The notes under the pieces were generated by a model. It worked only from the letters and a program-made list of their open reading frames with translations. It made no database searches and was not told where the DNA came from. Below, one piece after another: positions 51,479 to 61,025 of a stretch of DNA of 64,000 nt. How positions within the stretch are numbered: position 1 is the stretch's first letter; every line of letters starts with the position of its first letter. The stretch is from NCBI GenBank assembly GCA_029959325.1, contig JASCPF010000001.1, forward strand, positions 1 to 64,000. Direction: 5' to 3'. The stretch comes from Microbacteriaceae bacterium PS02068 (GTDB lineage Bacteria; Actinomycetota; Actinomycetes; Actinomycetales; Microbacteriaceae). A program made the position numbers and the translations under genes.

Positions 51479-53143
51479 ATGGCCGCCCTCACCCACCAGG
51501 CCGATGTGCTCGTGATCGGCTGGGGCCTCGCCGGGCTCGTGGCGGCGTCCGAGGCATCCGCCGCCGGCAAACGCGTCGTGATCGTCGACCAAGAACCGCG
51601 CCCGAACCTCGGCGGCCAAGCGTTCTGGTCGTTCGGCGGGCTCTTCTTCATCGACTCGCCCGAGCAGCGCCGCATGGGCATCAAAGATTCCGTCGAGCTC
51701 GCCCGCCAGGACTGGTTCGCCACGGCCGGCTTCGATCGCGACGAAGACCACTGGCCGCGCCGGTGGGCAGAGGCCTATCTGCAGTTCGCGCACGGCGAGA
51801 AACGCGCGTGGCTGCGCGAGAAGGGCGTCGGGTTCTTCCCGGTCGTCGGCTGGGCCGAGCGCGGCGGCTACACCGCGACCGGGCCGGGCAACTCGGTGCC
51901 CCGGTTCCACATCACGTGGGGCACCGGGCCGGGGCTGGTGGCCCCGTTCCAGGCCGAGGTCGAGCGCGGCGAGGCCGAGGGGCGCATCACCGTGCTCCCC
52001 CGGCACAAGGTGACGGCGCTCACTGTGCAGGACGGCACGGTCGTCGGGGCGTCGGGCGACGTTCTGGCCCCGTCGGGCGCCGTGCGGGGCGCGCCGACCT
52101 CGCGCGAGGTCGTCGACACCTTCGAGATCAGCGCGGGCGCCACGATCGTCTCGTCGGGCGGCATCGGCGGCAACCACGACCTCGTGCGCGCGCAGTGGCC
52201 CGCGCGGCTGGGGTCTGCGCCCGAGACGATGATCACGGGCGTCCCCGCGTTCGTCGACGGGTCGATGCAGCCGGTGTCGGCGGCGGCGGGCGCACATCTG
52301 ATCAACGGCGACCGCATGTGGCACTACGTCGAAGGCATCCAGAACTGGGATCCGATCTGGCCGCAGCACGGCATCCGCATCCTGCCCGGCCCGTCGTCGA
52401 TCTGGCTGGATGCCACGGGCGCGCGCCTTCCCGTGCCGCTGTTCCCGGGGTTCGACACCCTGGGGACGCTGGCGCACCTGCGCCAGACCGGCCACGACCA
52501 CTCGTGGTTCGTGCTCTCGCAGCAGATCGTGGAGAAGGAGTTCACACTCTCGGGCAGTGAGCAGAACCCCGATCTCACGGGCAAGGATGTTCCGCTGCTG
52601 CTGCGCTCACGCCTCGGCAAGGGTGCCGCGGGGCCGGTGCAGGCGTTCCTCGACCACGGCGCCGACTTCGTCGTGCGCCGCACGCTCGATGAGCTGATAG
52701 CGGGCATGCAGGAGCTGCCCGGCGGCGATGCGCTCGACGCCGCTCTCGTGCGGCGCGAGGTCGAGGCGCGTGATCGCGAGATGGACAACGACTTCACGAA
52801 GGATGCCCAGATCGCCATGCTCCGCTCGGCGCGCGCGTATCGCGGCGACCGGCTCATCCGCACCGCGGCTCCGCACAAGATCCTCGATCCGGCGGCCGGT
52901 CCGCTGATCGCCGTCAAGCTGCACGTGCTGACCCGTAAGTCGCTCGGCGGCATCGAGACCGATCTGTCCGGCCGCGCGCTGGGCGCGGGCGGCGCACCCG
53001 TGCAGGGACTGTACGCAGCCGGCGAGGCCTCGGGATTCGGTGGCGGCGGCGTGCACGGCTACCGCGCGCTCGAGGGAACATTCGTCGGTGGATGCCTGTT
53101 CTCGGGCCGCACCGCGGGTCGCGCGGCGGCTGCGGCGGTCTGA
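51479..53143 (+). CDS. FAD-binding dehydrogenase (KstD / fumarate-reductase fold)
   Basis: The protein has 554 residues from ATG 51479, with GAAGGAG upstream. N-terminal Rossmann motif VIGWGLAGLVAASEASAAGK, then NLGGQAFWSFGGLFF. TIVSSGGIGGNHDLVR and the C-terminal GLYAAGEASGFGGGGVHGYRALEGTFVGGC (split over 517-547) are FAD contacts. It resembles the 3-ketosteroid-delta1-dehydrogenase group but a steroid role is not established. It starts 35 bases after the haemoglobin gene and may share its transcript. Confidence 0.9.
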   Translation: MAALTHQADVLVIGWGLAGLVAASEASAAGKRVVIVDQEPRPNLGGQAFWSFGGLFFIDSPEQRRMGIKDSVELARQDWFATAGFDRDEDHWPRRWAEAYLQFAHGEKRAWLREKGVGFFPVVGWAERGGYTATGPGNSVPRFHITWGTGPGLVAPFQAEVERGEAEGRITVLPRHKVTALTVQDGTVVGASGDVLAPSGAVRGAPTSREVVDTFEISAGATIVSSGGIGGNHDLVRAQWPARLGSAPETMITGVPAFVDGSMQPVSAAAGAHLINGDRMWHYVEGIQNWDPIWPQHGIRILPGPSSIWLDATGARLPVPLFPGFDTLGTLAHLRQTGHDHSWFVLSQQIVEKEFTLSGSEQNPDLTGKDVPLLLRSRLGKGAAGPVQAFLDHGADFVVRRTLDELIAGMQELPGGDALDAALVRREVEARDREMDNDFTKDAQIAMLRSARAYRGDRLIRTAAPHKILDPAAGPLIAVKLHVLTRKSLGGIETDLSGRALGAGGAPVQGLYAAGEASGFGGGGVHGYRALEGTFVGGCLFSGRTAGRAAAAAV

Positions 53144-53198
53144 GCCGCCGCCTTCGCCCTCACGGCGACGCCGCGCGGGGTGAGCCCAAGGCGGCTCA
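53141..53198. terminator. Bidirectional terminator that includes both stop codons
   Basis: TGAGCCGCC (53141-53149) and GGCGGCTCA (53190-53198) form the base of a long imperfect stem. Its outer ends are the stop TGA of the plus-strand dehydrogenase gene and the stop of the minus-strand gene. CGCCCTCAC and GTGAGCCC in the middle can pair further. Confidence 0.65.
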
Positions 53199-53864
53199 GC
53201 TGGCGCCCGTGGCCCGCACCGCAGTGAGCCCCGACCGCACGGTGCCGCGGGTCAAGACGTGCCCGCGTGTCAGCGTGACACGCGTCCAGGGGCCGCTGCG
53301 ACGGATCGTCGCCGACTCCTCCCCCGCGATGAACCCGAGGGCGAACGCGGCGAACGCGACGCCGAGCGGCAGCCCGGCGAGTTCGTCGTCGGCGGCGCCC
53401 CAGATCGCCGAGCGCACCGCGTGCACGGCGTCATCCCCGGCATCCACGGGCACCGCCTCGGCCACGCTCGCGATGCCCCACTGCGCGCGCGCCGCGAGAG
53501 TGGATGCCGCAAGCTCCCCCTCAGCCGCCCAACCTGCGCGCGGCGGCGAGATGCCCGCCCAGCTGGCGGTGACGGCGGTGTCGGGCAGGGCGAGCGCGAG
53601 GGGATCGTCGGATGCCTGCACCGACTCGCCGGGCACCACCAGGTCGCACACGAGCTCGGGGTCGACGCGCACGATCCGCATGCCGAGCACCGTCGGCGTC
53701 GCTTCGAGCAGCGTGCGGGGAGCGAGCGGCGCGGTCGTGAGCTGCAGCGCCCCGCCCTGGGCTTTCAGCCGCACGGTGCCGTCGCCGAGCCTCGTGGACC
53801 GCTCGGCGAACACGAGCGCATCGGCGGCGGAGAGGGCGTCGGGGAAGAGAAGGCGCTGTGACAT
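53196..53864 (-). CDS. Conserved-looking soluble protein, function unknown
   Basis: The protein has 222 residues, rich in Ala, Leu and Val. It starts MSQRLLFPDALSAADALVFAERS. Several alternating strand-like stretches (TVRLKAQGGALQLTTAPLAP, VLGMRIVRVDPELVCDLVVP) are followed by a helical middle (LAFAAFALGFIAG) and the strand-rich end TRVTLTRGHVLTRG. A hydrophobic stretch near 175-190 might be one membrane helix. I do not recognise a domain. A TAGTTT box seven bases before ATG 53864 predicts a leaderless mRNA. Confidence 0.75.
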   Translation of the reverse strand: MSQRLLFPDALSAADALVFAERSTRLGDGTVRLKAQGGALQLTTAPLAPRTLLEATPTVLGMRIVRVDPELVCDLVVPGESVQASDDPLALALPDTAVTASWAGISPPRAGWAAEGELAASTLAARAQWGIASVAEAVPVDAGDDAVHAVRSAIWGAADDELAGLPLGVAFAAFALGFIAGEESATIRRSGPWTRVTLTRGHVLTRGTVRSGLTAVRATGAS

Positions 53865-53941
53865 CCGCCCTAAACTACCAAGCGTCCGCGCCTTGCCTGC
53901 GACGCGTGACGGGATGCGCGCGACAGGATGACGGGAGCGAC

Positions 53942-54802
53942 GTGAGCGAAACGATGCCGGATGCGGCGATCCATGATCCGGTGGCGATGATGCTCGACGT
54001 CCTCGACCTCGACTCTGGCGCGGCGCGCACGACAGAGGACATCTTCACGGGCGCCTCGCACCCGATGCCCACGGGGCGCATCTTCGGCGGACAGGTGCTC
54101 GCGCAGGCGATCATCGCCGCCGACCGCACCACGGGCGACGACCGCATTCCGCACTCCATGCACGGCTACTTCCTGCGTCCGGGTGACGCGAGCCAGGGCC
54201 TGACGCTGTCGGTCGACCGCATCCACGACGGCCGCTCGTTCTCGACGCGGCGCACGCAGGCCTTTCAGCAGGGCGTGCCGATCTTCTCGATGATCTCGTC
54301 GTTCGAACGGGAGGACCCGGGGCTCGAGCACCAGGCATCCGCTCCACGTGACGTGCTCTCCCCCGAGGCCGCACAGGAGAGATTCGCCGGAGTGGCACTG
54401 CACCCGCTGTCGCGCCGACTCCTCACCGACAGCCCGATCGAGGTCGTGCACGCCGACGGCGCGATCTACGACCGCGTCGAGGGCGATGCGTCGGCACAGC
54501 AGAACGTCTGGATGCGCACCCGCCGCCCGATCGGCGACGATCCCGCGCTGCACCGCGCCGTGCTCGCGTACATGAGCGACCTGACGATCCAGGAGACGGT
54601 GCTCCGTGCGCACGGGGTGGCGTGGTCGAGCCCGGGCCTCAAGGTCGCCAGCCTCGATCATGCGATGTGGTGGCACCGTCCGGCACGCGTCGACGAATGG
54701 CTGCTCTACGCGCAGGAATCGCCGAGCGCGCGCGGCGGACGAGGCCTCGCCACTGGGCGGCTCTTCACGCGCGATGGCGAACGCGTCCCCGACGCGGACT
54801 GA
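53942..54802 (+). CDS. tesB: Acyl-CoA thioesterase II
   Basis: The protein has 286 residues from GTG 53942 (GGGAG four bases upstream), equal to the usual TesB length. Double hot-dog fold: MPTGRIFGGQVLAQAIIAAD in the first half; AYMSDLTIQETVLRAHG (catalytic Asp region, with the following Thr/Gln), SLDHAMWWHRP and LYAQESPSARGGRGLATGRLF in the second half. It hydrolyses medium and long acyl-CoAs. Convergent with another thioesterase gene. Confidence 0.95.
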   Translation: MSETMPDAAIHDPVAMMLDVLDLDSGAARTTEDIFTGASHPMPTGRIFGGQVLAQAIIAADRTTGDDRIPHSMHGYFLRPGDASQGLTLSVDRIHDGRSFSTRRTQAFQQGVPIFSMISSFEREDPGLEHQASAPRDVLSPEAAQERFAGVALHPLSRRLLTDSPIEVVHADGAIYDRVEGDASAQQNVWMRTRRPIGDDPALHRAVLAYMSDLTIQETVLRAHGVAWSSPGLKVASLDHAMWWHRPARVDEWLLYAQESPSARGGRGLATGRLFTRDGERVPDAD

Positions 54803-54819
54803 TCGTTCACCGGCGCGCC

Positions 54820-54857
54820 TCAATCGCTCGGCGGCGGCTCGATCGCTCAGCGGCGGC
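54820..54857. repeat. 19-bp tandem duplication at the thioesterase 3' end
   Basis: TCAATCGCTCGGCGGCGGC (54820-54838) and TCGATCGCTCAGCGGCGGC (54839-54857) differ at two positions. The second copy carries the stop and last codons of the minus-strand gene. Confidence 0.85.
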
Positions 54858-55312
54858 TGAACGCGACCGGCTCGCCCAGGTAGGGCGCCCAGGCATCCCG
54901 CATGCGCGCACTGAGCCGCACGGGGCGGAACGTCTGCGCGTCGACCAGGACGACAGCCGAGGATGCCCGCGCGTACAGCGTCTGGTCGGCATCGCTCTGC
55001 GGGCTGTACACCTCGTAGCAGACCTCGATGCTCGAGCCGCCGATCTTGCCGAACCACATCTGCACATCGAGAGGATCACGGCGATACGGCACCGGAGCGA
55101 GGTACTCGATCTCCTGTCGCGCGATGAGGGTCAGCTCGCCGGCATCCACTCCCGCTTCGATCACCGCGGTGTCCGGCGCCTCTTCGCCCACGATGGGGCT
55201 CCAGAAGACGCGCACGCGCGCCTCTTCGAGGAGTTTCAGCATCGTCGCGTTGTTCACATGGTTGAACGCGTCGAGGTCGCCCCATCTCAGGTGGATGGGG
55301 ACGTGGATGCGC

Positions 55313-55320
<8 letters not shown>
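54847..55320 (-). CDS. Acyl-CoA thioesterase, 4HBT / YbgC type
   Basis: The protein has 157 residues from GTG 55320, overlapping the ettA stop region by eight bases. Single hot-dog domain with WGDLDAFNHVNNATMLKLLEEAR (catalytic Asp of the 4HBT type) and a strand-rich second half (EIEYLAPVPYRRDPLDVQMWF). It hydrolyses short acyl- or hydroxybenzoyl-CoA thioesters; substrate unknown. Overlap makes it translationally tied to ettA. Confidence 0.9.
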
Positions 55321-56992
<1,672 letters not shown>

Positions 56993-57033
56993 AACGGGCC
57001 AAGTCTACGCGGAGCGCGGCTCGTGCCCGGCGC

Positions 57034-57519
57034 TCACCAGTCGATCGGGCGGGTCTGTCCGATCAAGCAGGTGTCCCCCGGTACCAGCGGCAGCACCAGC
57101 GCGGTCGGCGCCGGCGTCGATGGCCCGACCTGCCCGACGAGGCATTCGTCGTCCCACCGCACCGAGAACTGAATCGAGTCGGCGGGGTTTCCGACCGTGG
57201 TCAGGTCGTTGGTGACTTCCATGGCTGCCTTGGGGAAGCCCGCTGCGACGAGGGCGTCGATGTATGCGCGGCCCTGCACGCGGGCATCCGTTGCGGCGAC
57301 CTGATTCATCACGGCCGCGAACAGAGGCAGATTGTCGGTAGCCGTTCCTTCGGGCATGAGGACAGGACCGGTAGGTGTCGGCGAGGCGCTGGCCGTCTCG
57401 GAGCGCGTCGGCGACGGAGCTGGCTCGGGAGATGCCGTGCAGCCGACCATGACGAGTGCGCCGATCGCGATCACTGCTGCGGCCGGTCGTCGCAGCGAGC
57501 CGGAAGGAAATCGACGCAC
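57034..57519 (-). CDS. Secreted lipoprotein, function unknown
   Basis: The protein has 161 residues from GTG 57519. A basic start and hydrophobic core (RRPAAAVIAIGALVMVGC) end in lipobox LVMVGC with the Cys at about residue 27. A Ser/Thr/Pro-rich linker (~28-55) leads to a small domain (about 60-161) with two cysteines (DDECLVGQ, GDTCLIGQ) that could form a disulfide. It resembles actinobacterial lipoproteins named only by DUF (possibly DUF6993). A TAGAAT box six bases upstream gives a leaderless GTG start. Confidence 0.82.
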   Translation of the reverse strand: MRRFPSGSLRRPAAAVIAIGALVMVGCTASPEPAPSPTRSETASASPTPTGPVLMPEGTATDNLPLFAAVMNQVAATDARVQGRAYIDALVAAGFPKAAMEVTNDLTTVGNPADSIQFSVRWDDECLVGQVGPSTPAPTALVLPLVPGDTCLIGQTRPIDW

Positions 57520-57525
57520 TCGTTG

Positions 57526-57531
57526 ATTCTA
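57526..57531 (-). promoter_or_regulatory. -10 element of the lipoprotein gene
   Basis: TAGAAT on the minus strand, six bases before GTG 57519; leaderless. Confidence 0.55.
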
Positions 57532-57564
57532 GGTTGAGGAGCCGAGCGGCCCGCGCGAGTCGAT

Positions 57565-58113
57565 TCAGAACGGCGTGACGTCTTCCTCCATCGGGGCGCT
57601 CCACCCGCCCGCGCCGACGAGCTGCCGCGCGCCGTCCTGCTCGTCGCCCTCGGCCGAGTGCTCGATGCCTGCGCCGTGGATCTCTCCCGTCGAGGCATCC
57701 ACTGAACCGCTCGCGGCCCACTCCTCCCCAGGAGCCGGCGGCACCTCGGCTGACGGGGTCGCGCGCCCGTCCTTGACGAAGGTGGCCACACCGAACATCA
57801 GGTCGGGGCCGAGACTGGTGGCCTCGAGGTCTGCACTCGTGCCGCTGCGGCCGTTCGCCTCCCACTGGCGCAGTTTGAGCTTGCCCTGGATGATCACGCG
57901 CTGGCCCCTCTCGAGCGATTGCAGTGCGTGATCGGCCAGCCGGCGGAACACCGACACGTTGTAGTAGTTCGTGTGCGCATCCACCCAGTTGCCGTCGACG
58001 AAGCGACGCTCGGTGCTGGCGAGGCCGAAGGTCACCATGGTGACGCCTCCGGAAACCGCTCGCCGTTCGGGTGCAGAGGTGAGATTGCCGGTGACGGCGA
58101 TCTGATCGGTCAT
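57565..58113 (-). CDS. ssb: Single-stranded DNA-binding protein, second type
   Basis: The protein has 182 residues from ATG 58113; an ATG three codons earlier leaves too little room after AAAGGA. The OB fold is at about 3-105 (QIAVTGNLTSAPERRAVSGG, TNYYNVSVFRRLADHALQSL, RGQRVIIQGKLKLRQWE). The C-terminal region is low-complexity and ends EEDVTPF, a changed form of the acidic tip DDDIPF that recruits partners. The SSB next to rpsF and rplI is not in the window, so this is probably the paralogue used in repair or natural transformation. Confidence 0.9.
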   Translation of the reverse strand: MTDQIAVTGNLTSAPERRAVSGGVTMVTFGLASTERRFVDGNWVDAHTNYYNVSVFRRLADHALQSLERGQRVIIQGKLKLRQWEANGRSGTSADLEATSLGPDLMFGVATFVKDGRATPSAEVPPAPGEEWAASGSVDASTGEIHGAGIEHSAEGDEQDGARQLVGAGGWSAPMEEDVTPF

Positions 58114-58157
58114 TGCTGTCATCCTTTCGATACTCGGCGCACAGACTCTCTGCGGGC

Positions 58158-58193
58158 CGCTCCGACGCCCGCGTGCCCAGTCGGGCGTCGGAG
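58158..58193 (-). promoter_or_regulatory. 13-bp hairpin in the ssb upstream region
   Basis: GCTCCGACGCCCG/CGGGCGTCGGAGC, perfect, with a ten-base loop. It lies 45 bases upstream of the ssb start. No T-tract follows on either strand, so a leader structure is more likely than a terminator. Confidence 0.5.
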
Positions 58194-58254
58194 CACGATC
58201 AGAATCGCCGATCGCCGCCTGTGAACAGGCCGTCGCAGGCCGATCTGTGGATGG

Positions 58255-58272
58255 ATCGACGAGATTGTCGAT
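58255..58272. promoter_or_regulatory. Inverted repeat between ssb and the 81-residue gene
   Basis: ATCGAC-N6-GTCGAT in the 232-bp divergent region. It has the size of a dimer site; no regulator is recognised. Confidence 0.4.
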
Positions 58273-58345
58273 TGTGGAGGAACTGACGCGGCCCTCCCCG
58301 CGCAATGTCCGAGCCCGTAGATATGTTCAATTCAGGAGGTGGACT

Positions 58346-58591
58346 ATGGCAATCATCCACGAGATCGAAGCGCCCCTCGTGCGGGGTGTGACGCTGCGAC
58401 CGGTGTCCAAGAAGCGGTGGCGCGTGCTCGACCGCGCGGGTCGCGTCATCGGGCATCTGCGCGCCGATCAGGAACGCGACGGCGTGCGCTTCCACGCCGA
58501 GCGCTTCGACATGGCTGCGGCACGGCTGCGCGACCCCGGCGCCTTCTGGAGCGCACGCGAGGCGGTCGAGTGTCTCCGCTACCTCCGCTGA
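58346..58591 (+). CDS. Small basic protein, function unknown
   Basis: The protein has 81 residues from ATG 58346 with a strong AGGAGG site. It is rich in Arg and Val with alternating strands (GVTLRPVSKKRWRVLDRAGR, VIGHLRADQERDGVRFHAER) and a C-terminal helix (FWSAREAVECLRYLR). No membrane segment. The regular strands and Arg pattern suggest a small compact domain. It is divergent from ssb and convergent with the mocR-type gene. Not recognised. Confidence 0.7.
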   Translation: MAIIHEIEAPLVRGVTLRPVSKKRWRVLDRAGRVIGHLRADQERDGVRFHAERFDMAAARLRDPGAFWSAREAVECLRYLR

Positions 58592-58616
58592 GGGCGCCCC
58601 GCGTGATCCGGGGCGA

Positions 58617-60035
58617 TCACACGATCGCCTCGGCGAGGTCTGCCGCGTGTACCGGCGCTGCTGCCCGCACGGCAGGCCATGCCGCCGCGAGCACCGCAAC
58701 CGCGCGACGCAGTTCGGCGGTCGGAGCCGTGAAGGGGATGCGAAGGTGGCTGTCATGCGCGCCGTCGACCGAGAAACGCGCCCCCGCCGACAGGTACACG
58801 CCTTCCGCGCGTGCCGCCAACACGAGCCCAGAACTCAGCGGCGCGTCCAGCCCCACCCACATCGCGACACCGCCCTCGACACGCGGGACGTGCCATTCGG
58901 GGAGGTCAAACGCGAGCGCGGATGCCAGGGTGTCGCGCCCCTCGCGCAGGACCTGCGCGCGTTGCGCGAGGATCTCGGGCATGCGGTGGAGCAGCCGCAC
59001 AGCGACCGCCTGCTCGAACTCGGGGGGGCCGAGGTCGCGCGGCGGGCGCGCAGAGATCAACCGCCCGATCACGTCGGCGTCGGCGCGGATCCACCCGATG
59101 CGCAGTCCGCCCCAGACCGTCTTGCCGAGCGAACCCACGCGGACCACGGGCTCAGCGGCGAAGGCCGGCCCGGCGGCGACGCCATCGTCGATCGCGAGAT
59201 CCGCCGTCGTCTCGTCGACGATCAGCAGGGTACCCGCGCGCGAGGCGGCGTCGGCGATCTGCGCTTCGTCCGCTCCGCTGGTCGATCTGCCCGTCGGATT
59301 CTGGAAGCGAGGCATGAGATAGGCCAGGCGCGGCGTGGTGCGCGCGAAGGCCTGCGTCGCACGATCGAGATCCCACCCGTCCTCCGTGGTCACGGGCACG
59401 CCCACGAGCCGCATGCCGGCGCCGCGAAGCGCCTCGGCCGCGTGCGGATACGTGGGGGTTTCGATGAGGGCGCGATCACCTCTGCGCGTGAGCGTCTGCG
59501 CGAGCAGGTGGATCGCGGCTTGTGCGCCGGTGGTCACCATGACCTCGTCGGGCGATGTCGGGATGCCGGCCGCGTCGTACCGGTCGGCGATTGCGCGCCG
59601 CAGCGCGGCCGATCCGCGAACGTCGTATCCGGCTCGCGCGACGAGCGACGCGGCATCCGCCGCGACCTCGCTCATCACCCCGGCAAGCCCCGGCCACGCC
59701 GCCGGACTCGCCTGCTGCAGGTCGATCGCGTCGTCTTCGACGGCGACGCGGCCAGGCTCGCGGCCACGTCGTGGAAGAGTGACGCTGCCCGACCCGCGCA
59801 CGCTCTCGATATGCCCGCTGTCGCGGAGGCTGCGATAGGCGGTGGCGACGGTCGTGCGACTGATGCGCAGGGCGGCCGCCAGCTCGCGTTCGGCCGGCAG
59901 AGCGGTGCGCGCAGCCAGACGGTTGTCGAGGCAGAGCAGTCGGATGCCGTCGGCCAGCGCCTCGTACGCGGGTTCACGCGTGCGCCACCCGCCAAGCGAG
60001 GCTGACAACGCGCGAGCCGTGATCCGAGAGTCCAT
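58617..60035 (-). CDS. MocR-family regulator (GntR HTH + aminotransferase domain), YczR type
   Basis: The protein has 472 residues from ATG 60035, set by a TATGGT box six bases upstream. GntR winged helix: YEALADGIRLLCLDNRLAAR, ALPAERELAAALRISRTTVATAYRSL, SVRGSGSVTL (about 25-90). The aminotransferase-like domain (about 130-470) has the PLP lysine in RVGSLGKTVWGGLRIGW and DETTADL. Its partner, divergently encoded, is YczE, the usual YczR/YczE pair. It probably binds the inverted repeat between them. The effector is unknown; PLP is a candidate. Confidence 0.93.
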   Translation of the reverse strand: MDSRITARALSASLGGWRTREPAYEALADGIRLLCLDNRLAARTALPAERELAAALRISRTTVATAYRSLRDSGHIESVRGSGSVTLPRRGREPGRVAVEDDAIDLQQASPAAWPGLAGVMSEVAADAASLVARAGYDVRGSAALRRAIADRYDAAGIPTSPDEVMVTTGAQAAIHLLAQTLTRRGDRALIETPTYPHAAEALRGAGMRLVGVPVTTEDGWDLDRATQAFARTTPRLAYLMPRFQNPTGRSTSGADEAQIADAASRAGTLLIVDETTADLAIDDGVAAGPAFAAEPVVRVGSLGKTVWGGLRIGWIRADADVIGRLISARPPRDLGPPEFEQAVAVRLLHRMPEILAQRAQVLREGRDTLASALAFDLPEWHVPRVEGGVAMWVGLDAPLSSGLVLAARAEGVYLSAGARFSVDGAHDSHLRIPFTAPTAELRRAVAVLAAAWPAVRAAAPVHAADLAEAIV

Positions 60036-60041
60036 GCGGCC

Positions 60042-60090
60042 ACCATAACGCAATTGGCCTGGTTCGAAAGGTCCAATCTCGCGCTACCGT
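60042..60090. promoter_or_regulatory. Divergent promoters and MocR operator
   Basis: The 25-bp inverted repeat ATTGGCCT...AGGTCCAAT (60053-60077, centre TTCGAA) covers both -35 regions. Minus -10: TATGGT (60047-60042); plus -10: TACCGT (60085-60090). Both genes are leaderless from here. Confidence 0.65.
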
Positions 60091-60096
60091 GTGGGC

Positions 60097-60756
60097 ATGA
60101 CGAAGCGGATCGCTCAGTTGTTGGTCGGGCTGGTGCTCTATGGCGCAGGCTGCGCGATCATGGTGCGCGCCGAGATCGGCCTCGACCCCTGGACCGTCTT
60201 CGCGCAGGGCCTCTCGCAGCAGACCGGCATCGGCATCGGCTGGATCACGAACATCGTCGGCTTCCTCGTCCTGCTGTTGTGGATTCCGCTGCGGCAACGT
60301 CCGGGCGTCGGAACGCTCGCCAACATCCTCCTCGTCGGCACGAGCATGCAAGCGACTCTCGCGGTCGTTCCGCCGGTGCACGGCGTCGGCGTCCCGGGGT
60401 TCGCGCTGCAGCTGGCTGTGTTCGTCGGAGGAATGCTGCTGCTGGCGATCGCGTCGGGTCTCTACATCGGCGCCGACTTCGGACCGGGGCCGCGCGACGG
60501 TCTCATGACGGGTCTGAACGCGCGCCTCGGCTGGCCGATCTGGGCGGCACGGCTCGGCGTCGAGGCATCCGTCCTTCTTGCCGGGTGGCTCCTCGGCGGC
60601 ACGATCGGACTCGGGACGGTCATCTTCGCGGCCGGGATCGGACCGCTGGTGCACCGCACGCTGCCGCTCTTCGATCGGCGCCTCCGCGCGACCGGAACGC
60701 CTGCCACTGCTCGCACCAACACGAGCTCCAGCGAGACCGCCGCTCATCCCGTCTGA
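60097..60756 (+). CDS. yczE: YczE/YyaS-like membrane protein
   Basis: The protein has 219 residues with five or six membrane helices (IAQLLVGLVLYGAGCAIMV, IGWITNIVGFLVLLLWIPL, FALQLAVFVGGMLLLAIASG, WAARLGVEASVLLAGWLLGG). The family marks GLDPWTVFAQGLS and GLYIGADFGPGPRDGLM are present. Function is unknown; such proteins are controlled by adjacent MocR regulators and may export a small molecule (inference). The C-terminal tail is Ser/Thr/Ala-rich. Confidence 0.92.
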   Translation: MTKRIAQLLVGLVLYGAGCAIMVRAEIGLDPWTVFAQGLSQQTGIGIGWITNIVGFLVLLLWIPLRQRPGVGTLANILLVGTSMQATLAVVPPVHGVGVPGFALQLAVFVGGMLLLAIASGLYIGADFGPGPRDGLMTGLNARLGWPIWAARLGVEASVLLAGWLLGGTIGLGTVIFAAGIGPLVHRTLPLFDRRLRATGTPATARTNTSSSETAAHPV

Positions 60757-60780
60757 GGGCGTGGCAGGTCGTCCGCTGCG

Positions 60781-60990
60781 TCAGTGCTCCTGGAAGCGGG
60801 GCCACTCGGACCCGGGCGGCAAGTGGCCGTGCAGCGCGCTCTTCGCGATCTCCATCGTCGGGTACGTGCCGAGGCTGCTGTCGGCGTCGGCGATCGTGGT
60901 GGTGTAGCCCTCACCGTCGTGCCGGATCATGCCGACGACTTCGCCGTCCGATCCATAGGCGACCCATAGAGCCGGGGATGTCGTGTCCAC
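60781..60990 (-). CDS. Small soluble protein, function unknown
   Basis: The protein has 69 residues from GTG 60990 (GGGAG five bases upstream). VAYGSDGEVVGMIRHDGEGY and a helix at the end (TMEIAKSALHGHLP) form a small alpha-beta domain. It resembles short actinobacterial proteins seen next to metabolic genes but I do not recognise a family. It lies between yczE (convergent) and the mannosidase gene. Confidence 0.65.
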   Translation of the reverse strand: MDTTSPALWVAYGSDGEVVGMIRHDGEGYTTTIADADSSLGTYPTMEIAKSALHGHLPPGSEWPRFQEH

Positions 60991-61025
60991 AATGGCTCCC
61001 TTCCGTCATCGTTGACGCTACGCCG

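Noticed and set aside
60053-60077. SOS (LexA) box, because of the central TTCGAA
   Set aside because: It does not fit CGAAC-N4-GTTCG, and the outer ATTGG arms fit a MocR-type operator better.
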